NCBI RefSeq assembly: GCF_006345825.1
Contig: NZ_VCIX01000082.1
Coordinates: forward strand, 62,001 to 126,000
Direction of reading: 5' to 3'
Source of the DNA: Paenibacillus paridis
Lineage (GTDB): Bacteria; Bacillota; Bacilli; Paenibacillales; Paenibacillaceae
DNA length: 64,000 bases
The stretch's first letter is position 1. Each line of letters starts with the position of its first letter. A program made the translations under genes and the position numbers. Under the pieces are notes generated by a model. That model was given only the letters and a program-made list of their open reading frames with translations, ran no database searches and was not told where the DNA came from. This document shows, piece after piece, positions 9,506-17,725 of this stretch.

Positions 9506-11071
9506 CTACACTCTTCTGGATGTTAGTTTAGCTTGCGTAAATAGAAGCATGTAGTCATGCCCACCTGCCTTGGAGTCTGTACCGGACATGTTAAAGCCTC
9601 CGAATGGATGAACGCCAACCAGTGCGCCAGTACATTTCCGGTTAATATACAGATTCCCGCAATGCATGTCTTGCAGCGCCGCCGTAATGCGTTCCTCGTC
9701 TGTCGAGAAATACGAGCCGGTCAACCCGAATTCGGTATCGTTGTAGATTCGGATCGCTTCCTGCCAATCGTTCGCTTTGGCAATTGCTAGCACGGGACCG
9801 AATATTTCTTCCTGCATTAATGAAGCGCTAGGCTCGACATCAGCAAATACAGTCGGTTCTATGAAATACCCGCCGTCCAATCCTTTGCCGCCGCCAACGA
9901 GAAGTCGCCCTTCGCTCTTTCCTTTTTCAATGGCTCTTCTAATTTTTTCATAGGAGTGGATGTCTATGACTGGCCCAATAGCCGCATTCTCTTCCGGCGA
10001 GCCTATGACAAGCTTGCTTGTTTTTTGCTTAACCTTCTCAACGAGCTCATCATAGACAGCTGCCACAACGACGGCTCTGGAGCCTGCGGAACACTTTTGG
10101 CCTTGAAATCCGAATGCTGAAGCAACGATGGCATCGGCAGCCGCCTCAATGTCAGCCGTTTCATCTACGACGATCCCGTCCTTTCCTCCCATTTCCGCGA
10201 CTACGCGCTTCATCCAAATCTGCCCTGGCGCCTGCTCGGCCGCCAGTTTATTGATTCGCAGACCAATCTCCTTAGAGCCCGTAAAGCTGACAAATCTCGT
10301 TTTCGGGTGGCTCGTCAAATAATCGCCGATCTCAGCTCCGCTTCCCGGCAAATATTGCATGACATCAGCAGGCATGCCTGACTCTACCATTAGCTCATAA
10401 AATTTATAGGCAATGATAGGCGTCGTAGAAGCCGGTTTCAAGATAATGGTATTGCCCGCAACGATAGAGGCGGTTGCCATGCCCGCACAAATGGCTAGCG
10501 GAAAATTCCAAGGCGGGATTACGATGCCTACGCCAAGCGGAATGTACATCAAACGATTGTCTTCGCCCGCGAGCTTGACCAGCGGCTTGTGCTCATTCGT
10601 TTCAGCCAATTTCACCATTTCGCGCGCGTAATAATCCATAAAATCAATCGCTTCCGCCGTATCCGCATCGGCCTCTGCCCAATTTTTACCTGATTCGATA
10701 ACCAGCCACGCCGAAAAATAATGCTTCCGTTCCCGCATGAGCTCCGCGGCGTTCATAAGCACGGCTGCCCGTTCCCGAACGGGCACGCTTTTCCAACTCT
10801 CAAAAGCCGCAAGAGCTGAGTTCATCGCCTGCTCTGCGAGCTCTTTGCTTGCTTTCGATACCTTGCCCACGATTTCATCGGACTTCGCAGGGTTTAACGA
10901 AACGATATGGTCCGAGGTATGGACCGCATGGCCGCCGATATGCAAAGGATATTCTTTCCCCAGCTCCAAGCGCACCGCAGCTATGGCTTCCAAAAAAGCA
11001 GCACGGTTGCCTTCATCGTTAAAATTAGTCATCGCCTCATTGGCAAACGGCTTGATCATCAGGTCTTTCAT
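9506..11071 (-). CDS. rocA: 1-pyrroline-5-carboxylate dehydrogenase
   Basis: This NAD-dependent aldehyde dehydrogenase (about 521 aa, the usual RocA length) oxidises glutamate semialdehyde/P5C to glutamate, the last step shared by proline and arginine breakdown. Visible family marks are IPPWNFPLAI, the nucleotide-binding FTGSKEIGL segment, the general-base Glu in AEMGGKDG (near residue 293), and the catalytic Cys in GQKCSAG (near 325). ATG at 11071 is preferred over ATG at 11077 because AAAGGAG is then eight bases away instead of two. It begins 13 bp after the proline dehydrogenase stop and is the last gene of the rocD-rocF-putB-rocA unit. The frame is intact. Confidence 0.95.
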   Translation of the reverse strand: MKDLMIKPFANEAMTNFNDEGNRAAFLEAIAAVRLELGKEYPLHIGGHAVHTSDHIVSLNPAKSDEIVGKVSKASKELAEQAMNSALAAFESWKSVPVRERAAVLMNAAELMRERKHYFSAWLVIESGKNWAEADADTAEAIDFMDYYAREMVKLAETNEHKPLVKLAGEDNRLMYIPLGVGIVIPPWNFPLAICAGMATASIVAGNTIILKPASTTPIIAYKFYELMVESGMPADVMQYLPGSGAEIGDYLTSHPKTRFVSFTGSKEIGLRINKLAAEQAPGQIWMKRVVAEMGGKDGIVVDETADIEAAADAIVASAFGFQGQKCSAGSRAVVVAAVYDELVEKVKQKTSKLVIGSPEENAAIGPVIDIHSYEKIRRAIEKGKSEGRLLVGGGKGLDGGYFIEPTVFADVEPSASLMQEEIFGPVLAIAKANDWQEAIRIYNDTEFGLTGSYFSTDEERITAALQDMHCGNLYINRKCTGALVGVHPFGGFNMSGTDSKAGGHDYMLLFTQAKLTSRRV

Positions 11072-11084
11072 TGTCATTTCTCCT

Positions 11085-11999
11085 TTACTTCCACATATTT
11101 TTTAAAACAAACCAGACATTGTCCGGACGTTCAGCAAGCCTTCTCATGAAATAGCCAAACCAATCCTCACCGTAAGGAACGTAGATCCTTACCCTGTATC
11201 CTTCGCGCACAAGCTCATCCTGAAGTTCCTCGCAAATGCCATACAGCATTTGAAATTCAAACTGCCCGGATGGAATGTTTTTCTCTTGAACAAAGCGCTT
11301 TGTCTCCTCAATAATGGCACGGTCATGCGTGGCTATTGCCGTATAGCTGCCGCTTAGGAGATGCTGGTTAATCAACTGCACGAAGGACTGGTCAACGTCT
11401 GACTTAAGCGGGAAAGCAACCTTCTCCGGCTCCTTGTAGGCGCCCTTCACGAGCCGCAAATTACTGTTCATCGAGCCTAGCTGCTTCACGTCCTGCCCGG
11501 ATCGTCGCAAATAAGCCTGTATGACGATGCCTACATTTTCATAGGAGCCCCGCAGCTTGTAGAACAGATCCAGCGCTGGCTGGCAATGCGCGTAATCTTC
11601 CATATCGATGCGTACAAAGTTATGGTTTTGCCCAGCAAGCGCCAAAATTTCTTTCATCTGCCGTTCGCAAAGCGCAGGATCGAGATCCAGCCCCAAGCTG
11701 GTGAGCTTCAAGGAGAGATTCGCATCAGCTCCCGCAGCTTTAATTGCTTCGAGCGTTTGTAGACACATCGCTGCGGAATGCTCCGCTTCTTCTCTCGCGC
11801 TGATAAACTCGCCAAGATGGTCAAGCGTCGCCATTTTCCCCTGCTTGTTCAACCGCTTTACCGCCTCGATCGAGCTGCTGATTTCCACTCCCGCGACGAA
11901 GCGGCGCGCCCCCAGCCTCAAGCCGTATTTGCGCGCCAAATTTCCGACTCGCCTGCTTTTGGCCAGCGACAGAAAGAAGCTTCTCATTATTTTTTCCAT
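11085..11999 (-). CDS. putB: Proline dehydrogenase
   Basis: A 304-aa FAD-dependent PRODH-type TIM barrel that oxidises proline to P5C and passes electrons to the membrane quinone pool. Family features include MRSFFLSLAKSRRVGN at the start, KLTSLGLDLD, RIDMEDY, QAYLRRSGQD, LRLVKGAYKEPE, ATHD and the C-terminal VRIYVPYGEDWFGYFMRRLAERP containing the substrate-binding arginines. The length fits the Bacillus-type single-domain enzyme. The start at 11999 has only a weak ribosome site (AGCAGG); a second ATG four codons in is also possible. It follows the arginase stop by 27 bp. With rocA directly after it, proline can be channelled to glutamate. Confidence 0.93.
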   Translation of the reverse strand: MEKIMRSFFLSLAKSRRVGNLARKYGLRLGARRFVAGVEISSSIEAVKRLNKQGKMATLDHLGEFISAREEAEHSAAMCLQTLEAIKAAGADANLSLKLTSLGLDLDPALCERQMKEILALAGQNHNFVRIDMEDYAHCQPALDLFYKLRGSYENVGIVIQAYLRRSGQDVKQLGSMNSNLRLVKGAYKEPEKVAFPLKSDVDQSFVQLINQHLLSGSYTAIATHDRAIIEETKRFVQEKNIPSGQFEFQMLYGICEELQDELVREGYRVRIYVPYGEDWFGYFMRRLAERPDNVWFVLKNMWK

Positions 12000-12026
12000 A
12001 ACCTGCTCTATCCCCCGTTAGTCTCC

Positions 12027-12929
12027 TTATATGATGCGCTTGCCGAGCAGGGAGGTCGCCATCTCAACGGCCAGCCGCGAGGTTTTCATTCCCACATCAA
12101 GAAGGGGGTTCACCTCTACGATATCCATCGAGGTCACTAGGCCGGTCTCGGCCAGCAGTTCGAGTGCAAAATGCGCCTCGCGATAGCTAATGCCGCCCGG
12201 AACTGGCGTACCAACGCCTGCAGCCTCCGCAGGGTCCATGCAATCCATATCGAAGCTGACATGCACACCGTCCGTCCCGTTGCTCACGATTTCGATCGCC
12301 TTCTCCATAACCGCCTTCATGCCCAGCCGATCGATATCATGCATAGAGAAGCAAGCGATGCCTTCGTTCCGAATAAATTCCTTCTCGTAGGGGTCCAAAT
12401 CACGGGCGCCGATAATGACGACATTTTCTTTTTTGATCAGCGGTCCCGCGCCGGGAATATCCGACAGCTTGAACTTCGACAAGCCCATAGCGACTGCCAA
12501 AGGCATTCCGTGCATGTTGCCCGAAGGCGTCGTTTCCTCCGTATTTAAGTCGCCATGCGCATCAAACCAGATTACGCCCAAATTATTGTAGTGTCCGGTC
12601 AGGCCTGCCAAGGAACCAATCGCAATGCTGTGGTCACCGCCCAAAATAAGAGGGAAAGCATCACCGAGCACCGCGCGGTACACCTGCTCGCCTACAAGCC
12701 CGCTCATTTCCTTCACTTCAGGCAGATACTTGGTTTTGGGCTGTGACGGATCCAACACCCCGTGCCGCGGGCAGTTCACCTCGTAATTGCCTACCAGATC
12801 AAATCCCATGCTTCTGATCTGCCGCGCCAATCCGGCTTGAATAATACTCTCTGGTCCAAGCTCCGAACCCGCACGGCTCCCGCCCATCCAAAACGGCACG
12901 CTTATTAGTCGTATTTTTTTGTTAACCAT
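12027..12929 (-). CDS. rocF: Arginase
   Basis: A 300-aa manganese ureohydrolase that splits arginine into ornithine and urea. The metal-binding motifs are all present: LGGDHSIAIGS (near residue 101), WFDAHGDLNT (near 123) and SFDMDCMDPAEAAGVGTPVPGG split by its DxD core (near 226). The MVNKKIRLISVPFWMGGSRAG N-terminus matches arginases. The ATG at 12929 is chosen over an upstream codon at 12989 because GGAGAGG stands about ten bases before it and the length then matches the family. It lies between rocD and putB in the same orientation, feeding ornithine to the aminotransferase encoded upstream. Confidence 0.95.
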   Translation of the reverse strand: MVNKKIRLISVPFWMGGSRAGSELGPESIIQAGLARQIRSMGFDLVGNYEVNCPRHGVLDPSQPKTKYLPEVKEMSGLVGEQVYRAVLGDAFPLILGGDHSIAIGSLAGLTGHYNNLGVIWFDAHGDLNTEETTPSGNMHGMPLAVAMGLSKFKLSDIPGAGPLIKKENVVIIGARDLDPYEKEFIRNEGIACFSMHDIDRLGMKAVMEKAIEIVSNGTDGVHVSFDMDCMDPAEAAGVGTPVPGGISYREAHFALELLAETGLVTSMDIVEVNPLLDVGMKTSRLAVEMATSLLGKRII

Positions 12930-13028
12930 GGAATCCGTCCTCTCCGCCTTATTATCAGCTGCTGTCATTTTCGCCACCATCGCAAACACCCTTTCTCTAT
13001 GCTGTTATTCCCGCAATCTCGCTAATTG

Positions 13029-14234
13029 TTATCCCTCGTTCAACACCGCTGCAATGCGCTCCAAAGCCCAGTCGATCTCTTCTTTGCTGATGATGAGCGG
13101 CGGCGCAAACCGAATCGTCGTGTCGTGCGTCTCCTTGCACAAAAGCCCTTCAGCCATTAATCGCTCGCAGTAAGGCCTAGCTGCCGTATCCAGCTCCACT
13201 CCGATAAAGAGGCCTCTGCCGCGAATCTCTTTTACCCTCGAGCTTTTGATTTCAAAGAGCTTAGCTGCAAAATAACGTCCTAGCTCTTCCGAACGCTCCG
13301 CCAGCCCTTCTTCCTCCAGCACCTGCAGAGCAGCGACGGAAACCGCACAAGCGAGCGGATTCCCGCCAAACGTAGAGCCATGTGACCCAGGCTCAAACAC
13401 GCCCAAAATATCTTCATTTGCAGCAATCGCCGAGATCGGCATCACGCCGCCGCCGAGCGCCTTGCCCATAATGTACACATCTGGCGTTACCTGTTCCCAG
13501 TCGCACGCAAAGCGTTTCCCTGTCCGTCCAAATCCGGTTTGAATTTCATCGGCAACAAAGAGCACATTGTTTTCCTTGCATAGCTCATAGGCTCCAGATA
13601 AATAACCGTCCGCCGGAATCACAATGCCTGCTTCGCCCTGAATGGGCTCCACGAGAAAAGCCGCCGTGTTTGGCGTTATCGCTTGCTCAAGCGCAGCCAG
13701 GTCCCCATAAGGCACCAGCTTGAAACCGGGCGTAAATGGCCCAAAATCCTGTTTATACTCTTCCGAGGAAGAGAAAGAGGTTACGGTAATCGTCCGTCCG
13801 TGGAAATTGCCCGTACAGACGATGATTTCCGCTTGGTTCGGCTCCACCTTTTTTTGACGGTAAGCCCAGCGGCGAACCGCTTTGATCGCCGTTTCTACCG
13901 CCTCTGCTCCCGTATTCATGGCTAACACCATATTTTTGCCCGTGTAATGAGCCAGCTTCTCGTAAAATTCGCCAAGTGAATCGTTATGGAAGGCTCGTGA
14001 GGTCAGCGTTACCTTATCCGCTTGACGCTTGAGCGCCGCGATAATTTTCGGATGCCTGTGACCGTGATTAAGCGCGCTGTAAGCACTCAGCATATCCATA
14101 TAGCGATTGCCTTCCGGATCCTTGACCCATACGCCATGAGCCTCCGAGATGACGATGGGCAGCGGATGATAATTCCGTGCGCCATACCGATCAGACTGCT
14201 CCATCACAGCCGTAGTTGATTTAGTAGATGCCAT
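13029..14234 (-). CDS. rocD: Ornithine aminotransferase
   Basis: A 401-aa class III PLP aminotransferase that converts ornithine plus 2-oxoglutarate to glutamate semialdehyde (P5C) plus glutamate. The PLP lysine is in [11 protein letters not shown] (near residue 257), preceded by [31 protein letters not shown] and GNFHGRT are also typical. The true start is ATG at 14234 with AAAGGAG upstream. A longer open frame to 14330 would run through the promoter and operator and is rejected. It is the first gene of the rocD-rocF-putB-rocA unit. Transcription very likely starts at the promoter centred near 14275, whose -10 box is embedded in a GntR-type palindrome. Confidence 0.95.
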   Translation of the reverse strand: MASTKSTTAVMEQSDRYGARNYHPLPIVISEAHGVWVKDPEGNRYMDMLSAYSALNHGHRHPKIIAALKRQADKVTLTSRAFHNDSLGEFYEKLAHYTGKNMVLAMNTGAEAVETAIKAVRRWAYRQKKVEPNQAEIIVCTGNFHGRTITVTSFSSSEEYKQDFGPFTPGFKLVPYGDLAALEQAITPNTAAFLVEPIQGEAGIVIPADGYLSGAYELCKENNVLFVADEIQTGFGRTGKRFACDWEQVTPDVYIMGKALGGGVMPISAIAANEDILGVFEPGSHGSTFGGNPLACAVSVAALQVLEEEGLAERSEELGRYFAAKLFEIKSSRVKEIRGRGLFIGVELDTAARPYCERLMAEGLLCKETHDTTIRFAPPLIISKEEIDWALERIAAVLNEG

Positions 14235-14259
14235 GCGAGTAAACACACTCCTTTCAAAT

Positions 14260-14289
14260 CTGTATACAATATTCAAATGCTGGTGTAAA
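14260..14289 (-). promoter_or_regulatory. Promoter of rocD with GntR-type operator on its -10 box
   Basis: On the minus strand TTTACA (14284-14289) and TATACA (14261-14266) are separated by exactly 17 bp, a good SigA-type promoter. The operator CTGTATACAA (14260-14269) covers the -10 box. Binding there would be expected to block RNA polymerase, so repression relieved by an arginine, ornithine or proline signal is the simplest reading. The -35 box overlaps the T-run of the terminator of the transporter operon. Confidence 0.7.
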
Positions 14290-14318
14290 AAAACCTGGTT
14301 TGGACTTCCAAGGCCAGG
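14287..14318 (-). terminator. Intrinsic terminator of the artP-artQ-artM operon
   Basis: On the minus strand CCTGG-CCTTGG-AAGT-CCAAA-CCAGG forms a hairpin followed by seven T residues. It lies 26 bp past the ATPase stop and shows that rocD has its own promoter. Confidence 0.85.
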
Positions 14319-14343
14319 AGTTATATTCATTATTCACATACTG

Positions 14344-15066
14344 CTACAATACTTTTGCCAGAAAATCCTGCGTGCGCGAGTGCCGTGGATTTTGAAATAC
14401 GTCAAGCGGCACTCCTTCTTCTACGATACAGCCGCTATCCATAAACAGCAGTCTGTCACCCACCTCACGAGCAAAGCCCATTTCATGCGTAACGATGACC
14501 ATCGTCATCCCGTTTTGTGCAAGCTTCTTCATTACATCCAGCACTTCGCCAACCATTTCCGGATCCAGCGCCGATGTCGGTTCATCAAACAGCATGACTG
14601 TTGGCTCCATCGCCAGTGCTCTAGCTATCGCAACGCGTTGTTTTTGTCCACCGGACAGACGGTCAGGGTACGCATCCCCCTTATCTTCCAGTCCAACCGT
14701 ACGGAGCAGCTCGATTGCATTTTTTCTCGCTTGCTCCTTGCTCATCTTCTTTAATTTGCGCGGAGCGAGAGTTAAGTTATCTAACACGGTCATATGCGGA
14801 AATAAGTTAAAATGCTGAAACACCATGCCCATTTCTTGACGGATTTGATTTAGCTCGGATTGCTTATCCGTAATCTCACGCTCGTTGAGCCAAATTTCAC
14901 CTTTAGTTGGCTGTTCCAATCGGTTCAAACAGCGAAGAAAAGTGCTTTTGCCCGAGCCGCTCGGACCAATCACGACGACAACCTCACCCTTGCGGATCTC
15001 CGTATCGATTCCTTTTAAAATCTCTACTTTGCCATAAGACTTGCGAAGCCCTTTAACCCGTATCAT
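14344..15066 (-). CDS. artM: Polar amino acid ABC transporter ATP-binding protein (probably arginine)
   Basis: A 240-aa ATPase of the GlnQ/HisP/ArtM type that powers amino acid uptake. It shows Walker [10 protein letters not shown] (near residue 35), the [15 protein letters not shown] signature, Walker B VMLFDEP and the switch His in [10 protein letters not shown]. The start at 15066 has GGAGAGGAGG upstream and shares one base with the permease stop (TGATG), a sign of translational coupling. The longer frame to 15141 would overlap the permease and is rejected. It is last in the binding protein-permease-ATPase operon. Arginine or ornithine as substrate is inferred from the rocD-rocF neighbours. 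Confidence 0.9.
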   Translation of the reverse strand: MIRVKGLRKSYGKVEILKGIDTEIRKGEVVVVIGPSGSGKSTFLRCLNRLEQPTKGEIWLNEREITDKQSELNQIRQEMGMVFQHFNLFPHMTVLDNLTLAPRKLKKMSKEQARKNAIELLRTVGLEDKGDAYPDRLSGGQKQRVAIARALAMEPTVMLFDEPTSALDPEMVGEVLDVMKKLAQNGMTMVIVTHEMGFAREVGDRLLFMDSGCIVEEGVPLDVFQNPRHSRTQDFLAKVL

Positions 15067-15722
15067 CAGCTTCTCAGCCTCCTCTCCAGCACAGCAAGCA
15101 GCCTGGATAACGTAAACGTCATAACAAAATACAGTGCGCATGCAACGAGCAGCGGCTCCATCGGCGAGAAGGTGATGCTTTGGACGGTGCGTGCATTGTA
15201 CATCAGCTCCGCTATCCCAATAACGGAGATAAGCGAGGAATCCTTAATGATAATAATAAATTCATTGCCGATGGCGGGAAGCATATTGCGAAAAGCTTGC
15301 GGCAGCACAATGTAGCGAAGCGCCATCCATCTGCTAAGCCCGAGGGAACGCGCCGCCTCGGTCTGCCCTCTGTCGATCGCTTCAATGCCTGCTCGGAATA
15401 CCTCTGCCATATAAGCAGAGCTATTAATCGTAAGCGCGACTACGCCGGATATGAACGGCGGCAAATTAATGCCAAACCCCGTTAGACCGTAATGAATGAT
15501 AAAGATTTGTACGAGCATTGGGGTGCCGCGTATGATTTCGATATATGCTGATGCAAGAAATTTAACAGGCCACCAACGCGATATTCGCATTAACGCGAAT
15601 AGAATGCCGAGGATCGTGCCTAGTGCCACGCCGAAGAAAGACAACTCCAGCGTGACCCAGGCTCCTCGGAGAAATGTTGGCCAATAGTCCACCATGGAAC
15701 CAAAGTTTAAATCCATATCCAA
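15066..15722 (-). CDS. artQ: Polar amino acid ABC transporter permease (probably arginine)
   Basis: A 218-aa integral membrane permease of the HisM/ArtQ family with about five membrane spans. The N-terminal [19 protein letters not shown] and the [22 protein letters not shown] loop (near residues 144-163), which docks on the ATPase, are typical. [17 protein letters not shown] precedes the loop as usual. A single permease gene suggests a homodimer. It starts 16 bp after the binding-protein stop and overlaps the ATPase gene by one base. Confidence 0.92.
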   Translation of the reverse strand: MDMDLNFGSMVDYWPTFLRGAWVTLELSFFGVALGTILGILFALMRISRWWPVKFLASAYIEIIRGTPMLVQIFIIHYGLTGFGINLPPFISGVVALTINSSAYMAEVFRAGIEAIDRGQTEAARSLGLSRWMALRYIVLPQAFRNMLPAIGNEFIIIIKDSSLISVIGIAELMYNARTVQSITFSPMEPLLVACALYFVMTFTLSRLLAVLERRLRS

Positions 15723-15738
15723 CTACTCCGTCCGTTCT

Positions 15739-16563
15739 TTATTCTCCTACAAGCTCATTGGCTTCTACGACAAAACGGTCAATCTCGCCACTTGCCTTCA
15801 AACGTGCGATCGTCTCATCGATTTTGTTCAGCAATTCTTGGTCGCCTTTCTTAACGGCAATGGCTACGCCCGCTTCTTCCTCTGGCTGCTCAATCTTCAC
15901 ACCGGATACGGCAATATCCGTTTGCGCTACCGCATATTGATCGGCTACTGGCTTCTCCAAAATAATGGCATCTACACGTCCGCTCTTCAGCTCCAAAATC
16001 AGTTCTGGAATTTTGCCAAGCGCCGTCAGCTTCGCATCAGCGATTTCCTGAGCAATGCCTTCTTGAATCGAGCCTTTTTGAATGCCGATTTTTTTGCCTA
16101 CTAGATCATCTAGCGATTTGTATTGATCCGCTTGCTCCTTTTTCACCAGTACGCCTTGATCCGTCAAATAATAAATCTCAGAGAAATCAACGTTTTTCTT
16201 GCGATCCTCTGTTGGCGTCAAGCCGGAAATAACCATGTTAACTTTGCCTGTGTCCAGTGCAAGCAGCAAGCCGTCAAAGTCCATATCCTGAATTTGCAGC
16301 TCCGCATTCATATCTTTGGCAATCTCTTTGGCAATTTCGATATCAAGTCCGACAATTGTGTCCTTGCCGTCTATCGTCTTATGAAACTCAAATGGGGCAT
16401 AGTCCGCGCTTGTTCCCAAAATAAGCGTCGTTTTCTCCGCTGGCGGGGCATCGGTTGCACCGTTATTTGCCGGATTCGATGGTGAATTTGCCTCTTTGTT
16501 CGAACCGCAAGCGGTCAGGACAACCATAACCGTAATAAGTAATAAGGATAGCTTCTTCTTCAT
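15739..16563 (-). CDS. artP: Amino acid ABC transporter substrate-binding lipoprotein (probably arginine)
   Basis: A 274-aa family 3 solute-binding protein. MKKKLSLLLITVMVVLTACGS is a lipoprotein signal ending in the lipobox LTAC, so the mature protein is tethered outside the membrane. The mature part has GTSADYAPFEF, GLDIEIAKEIAKDM, DFDGLLLALDTGKVNMVISGLTPTEDRKK and KKIGIQKGS, as in arginine/lysine/glutamine binders. Of several in-frame ATGs, the one at 16563 has GGGAGAG six bases upstream; longer frames run into the operator and promoter. It is first in its operon. The operator CTGTATACAA lies about 70 bp upstream. Confidence 0.92.
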   Translation of the reverse strand: MKKKLSLLLITVMVVLTACGSNKEANSPSNPANNGATDAPPAEKTTLILGTSADYAPFEFHKTIDGKDTIVGLDIEIAKEIAKDMNAELQIQDMDFDGLLLALDTGKVNMVISGLTPTEDRKKNVDFSEIYYLTDQGVLVKKEQADQYKSLDDLVGKKIGIQKGSIQEGIAQEIADAKLTALGKIPELILELKSGRVDAIILEKPVADQYAVAQTDIAVSGVKIEQPEEEAGVAIAVKKGDQELLNKIDETIARLKASGEIDRFVVEANELVGE

Positions 16564-16630
16564 TTTCATCTCTCCCATTTCTTTGTCTAATTTAGTGTGA
16601 AATGCCCCCGAAATGAACACGGAGTTAAAT

Positions 16631-16640
16631 CTGTATACAA
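16631..16640. promoter_or_regulatory. GntR-type operator upstream of artP
   Basis: CTGTATACAA lies inside GTATACAATATAC (16633-16645), the same 13-mer seen before the SLH peptidase. It falls downstream of the candidate -10 box, a position where a bound protein could block transcription. Confidence 0.6.
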
Positions 16641-16661
16641 TATACATAATTGATGTTAGTA

Positions 16662-16690
16662 ATTATAACATCGTCATTTGCTATGTACAA
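16662..16690 (-). promoter_or_regulatory. Candidate promoter of artP-artQ-artM
   Basis: On the minus strand TTGTAC (16685-16690) and TATAAT (16662-16667) are 17 bp apart. The -10 is a perfect match and the -35 is weak. The -35 lies in ATTGTACATAG, which partly resembles the downstream operator and may be a second half-site. Confidence 0.5.
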
Positions 16691-16764
16691 TGTTTTTTTT
16701 AACTTTCGTTAACACACGCTTGATCCGGTCATATTTCATTACATATCAGGTCACTTACATTTGC

Positions 16765-16794
16765 TTGTATAACCTTATGATCAGGTGTTAAAAT
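16765..16794 (+). promoter_or_regulatory. Candidate promoter of the GntR regulator gene
   Basis: TTGTAT (16765-16770) and TAAAAT (16789-16794) are 18 bp apart on the plus strand, about 120 bp before the regulator start. It is only a moderate match, offered as the best candidate in this stretch. Confidence 0.35.
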
Positions 16795-16913
16795 AGTAAA
16801 AACAAATGATGCAGGACTATAAAACGTTTACAATTAAAGCAATGTACAGATGGTATAAACCGTTTCATTTGCAATCACCTTTGCTTTATAAAGGTAGAAA
16901 AGGGGTCTTCAGC

Positions 16914-17558
16914 ATGCAAGCACCTAAATACCAATCGTTAAAGGATCATGTTTACGAGTATATCGCTCAAAAAATTCAAGACGGCACGCTGCTGCCTAAC
17001 CAAAAGGTAAATGAGGCGGAAATCTGCAAAAAGCTGGATATTAGCCGAACGCCCACGCGGGAAGCGCTGTTTCAGCTGGCGTCCGATAATCTTCTCGATT
17101 ATTTGCCTAGACGCGGCTTTACCGTAAAGGCGTTTGACCCCAAAAAAAAGCTCGATTTTTCGCGAATTATTGGCGTGCTGGATGCACTGGCTGCTACCTT
17201 GTGCATTGATCTGCTGCAGGAGGCGGATCTGAGGGAAATGGAGACACTGGTCGACAAAATCGACGAGGATATAAGCAAGCTCTATTTTACCGAATACTAT
17301 ATGGACCAATACAACTTCCATGACATATACATAAAAAAATGCGATAATCCGGTTCTGATTGAAACGTTAAACTCCTTAAAAAACAGCTTCATCCGCCAAT
17401 CCTATGCCAGTGAGGACAAACAGAAGCTGGCTGCCGTATTAAAGGAAGTGAACGGCGAGCATAGGCGAATTTTGGAATTATTCCGCGCGAAGGACAAAGA
17501 AAAGCTGGAATGCACGCTGAAGCATCACTGGCGCATTATCGATACGGAAATGCTTTAG
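16914..17558 (+). CDS. GntR-family (FadR/FCD type) transcriptional regulator, likely of arginine/proline catabolism
   Basis: A 214-aa regulator with an N-terminal winged helix: LKDHVYEYIAQKIQDGTLLPNQKVNEAEICKKLDISRTPTREALFQLASDNLLDYLPRRGFTV carries the GntR pattern (shown here in pieces: ISRTPTREAL recognition helix near residue 45). The C-terminal helical part (about 80-214) with HDIYIKKCDNPVL and HRRILELFRAKDKEKL fits the FCD ligand-binding domain. The start at 16914 has AAAGGGG eight bases upstream; an upstream ATG has none. It is divergent from artP, and three copies of a GntR-type palindrome precede the artP, rocD and SLH peptidase genes. The effector, perhaps arginine, ornithine or proline, is inference. 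Confidence 0.85.
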   Translation: MQAPKYQSLKDHVYEYIAQKIQDGTLLPNQKVNEAEICKKLDISRTPTREALFQLASDNLLDYLPRRGFTVKAFDPKKKLDFSRIIGVLDALAATLCIDLLQEADLREMETLVDKIDEDISKLYFTEYYMDQYNFHDIYIKKCDNPVLIETLNSLKNSFIRQSYASEDKQKLAAVLKEVNGEHRRILELFRAKDKEKLECTLKHHWRIIDTEML

Positions 17559-17582
17559 CAATAGCCGTACTATTCAAAGAGA

Positions 17583-17622
17583 ACCACCCCTAAGCCATTT
17601 TTGCTTAGGGGTGGTCTTTTTT
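17583..17622 (+). terminator. Intrinsic terminator of the GntR gene
   Basis: ACCACCCCTAAGC (17583-17595) pairs with GCTTAGGGGTGGT (17603-17615) and is followed by CTTTTTT. It lies 25 bp past the regulator stop. Confidence 0.93.
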
Positions 17623-17725
17623 CGAACCCTATAAACCTATCACTTCTCTCTCGCTCTTGTTGCCAGATTATTTGAAGAGTGCGGTCCGTTGTCTTTCTAT
17701 TTGCTCTCGTACCCATCGAAAGCCT

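Noticed and set aside
14235..14330. A longer N-terminus for ornithine aminotransferase
   Set aside because: The extra codons cover the -10 box and the GntR palindrome, and a clear ribosome site precedes the ATG at 14234.
16564..16647. A longer N-terminus for the amino acid binding lipoprotein
   Set aside because: It would run through the operator and place extra residues before a standard lipoprotein signal; the internal ATG has a ribosome site.
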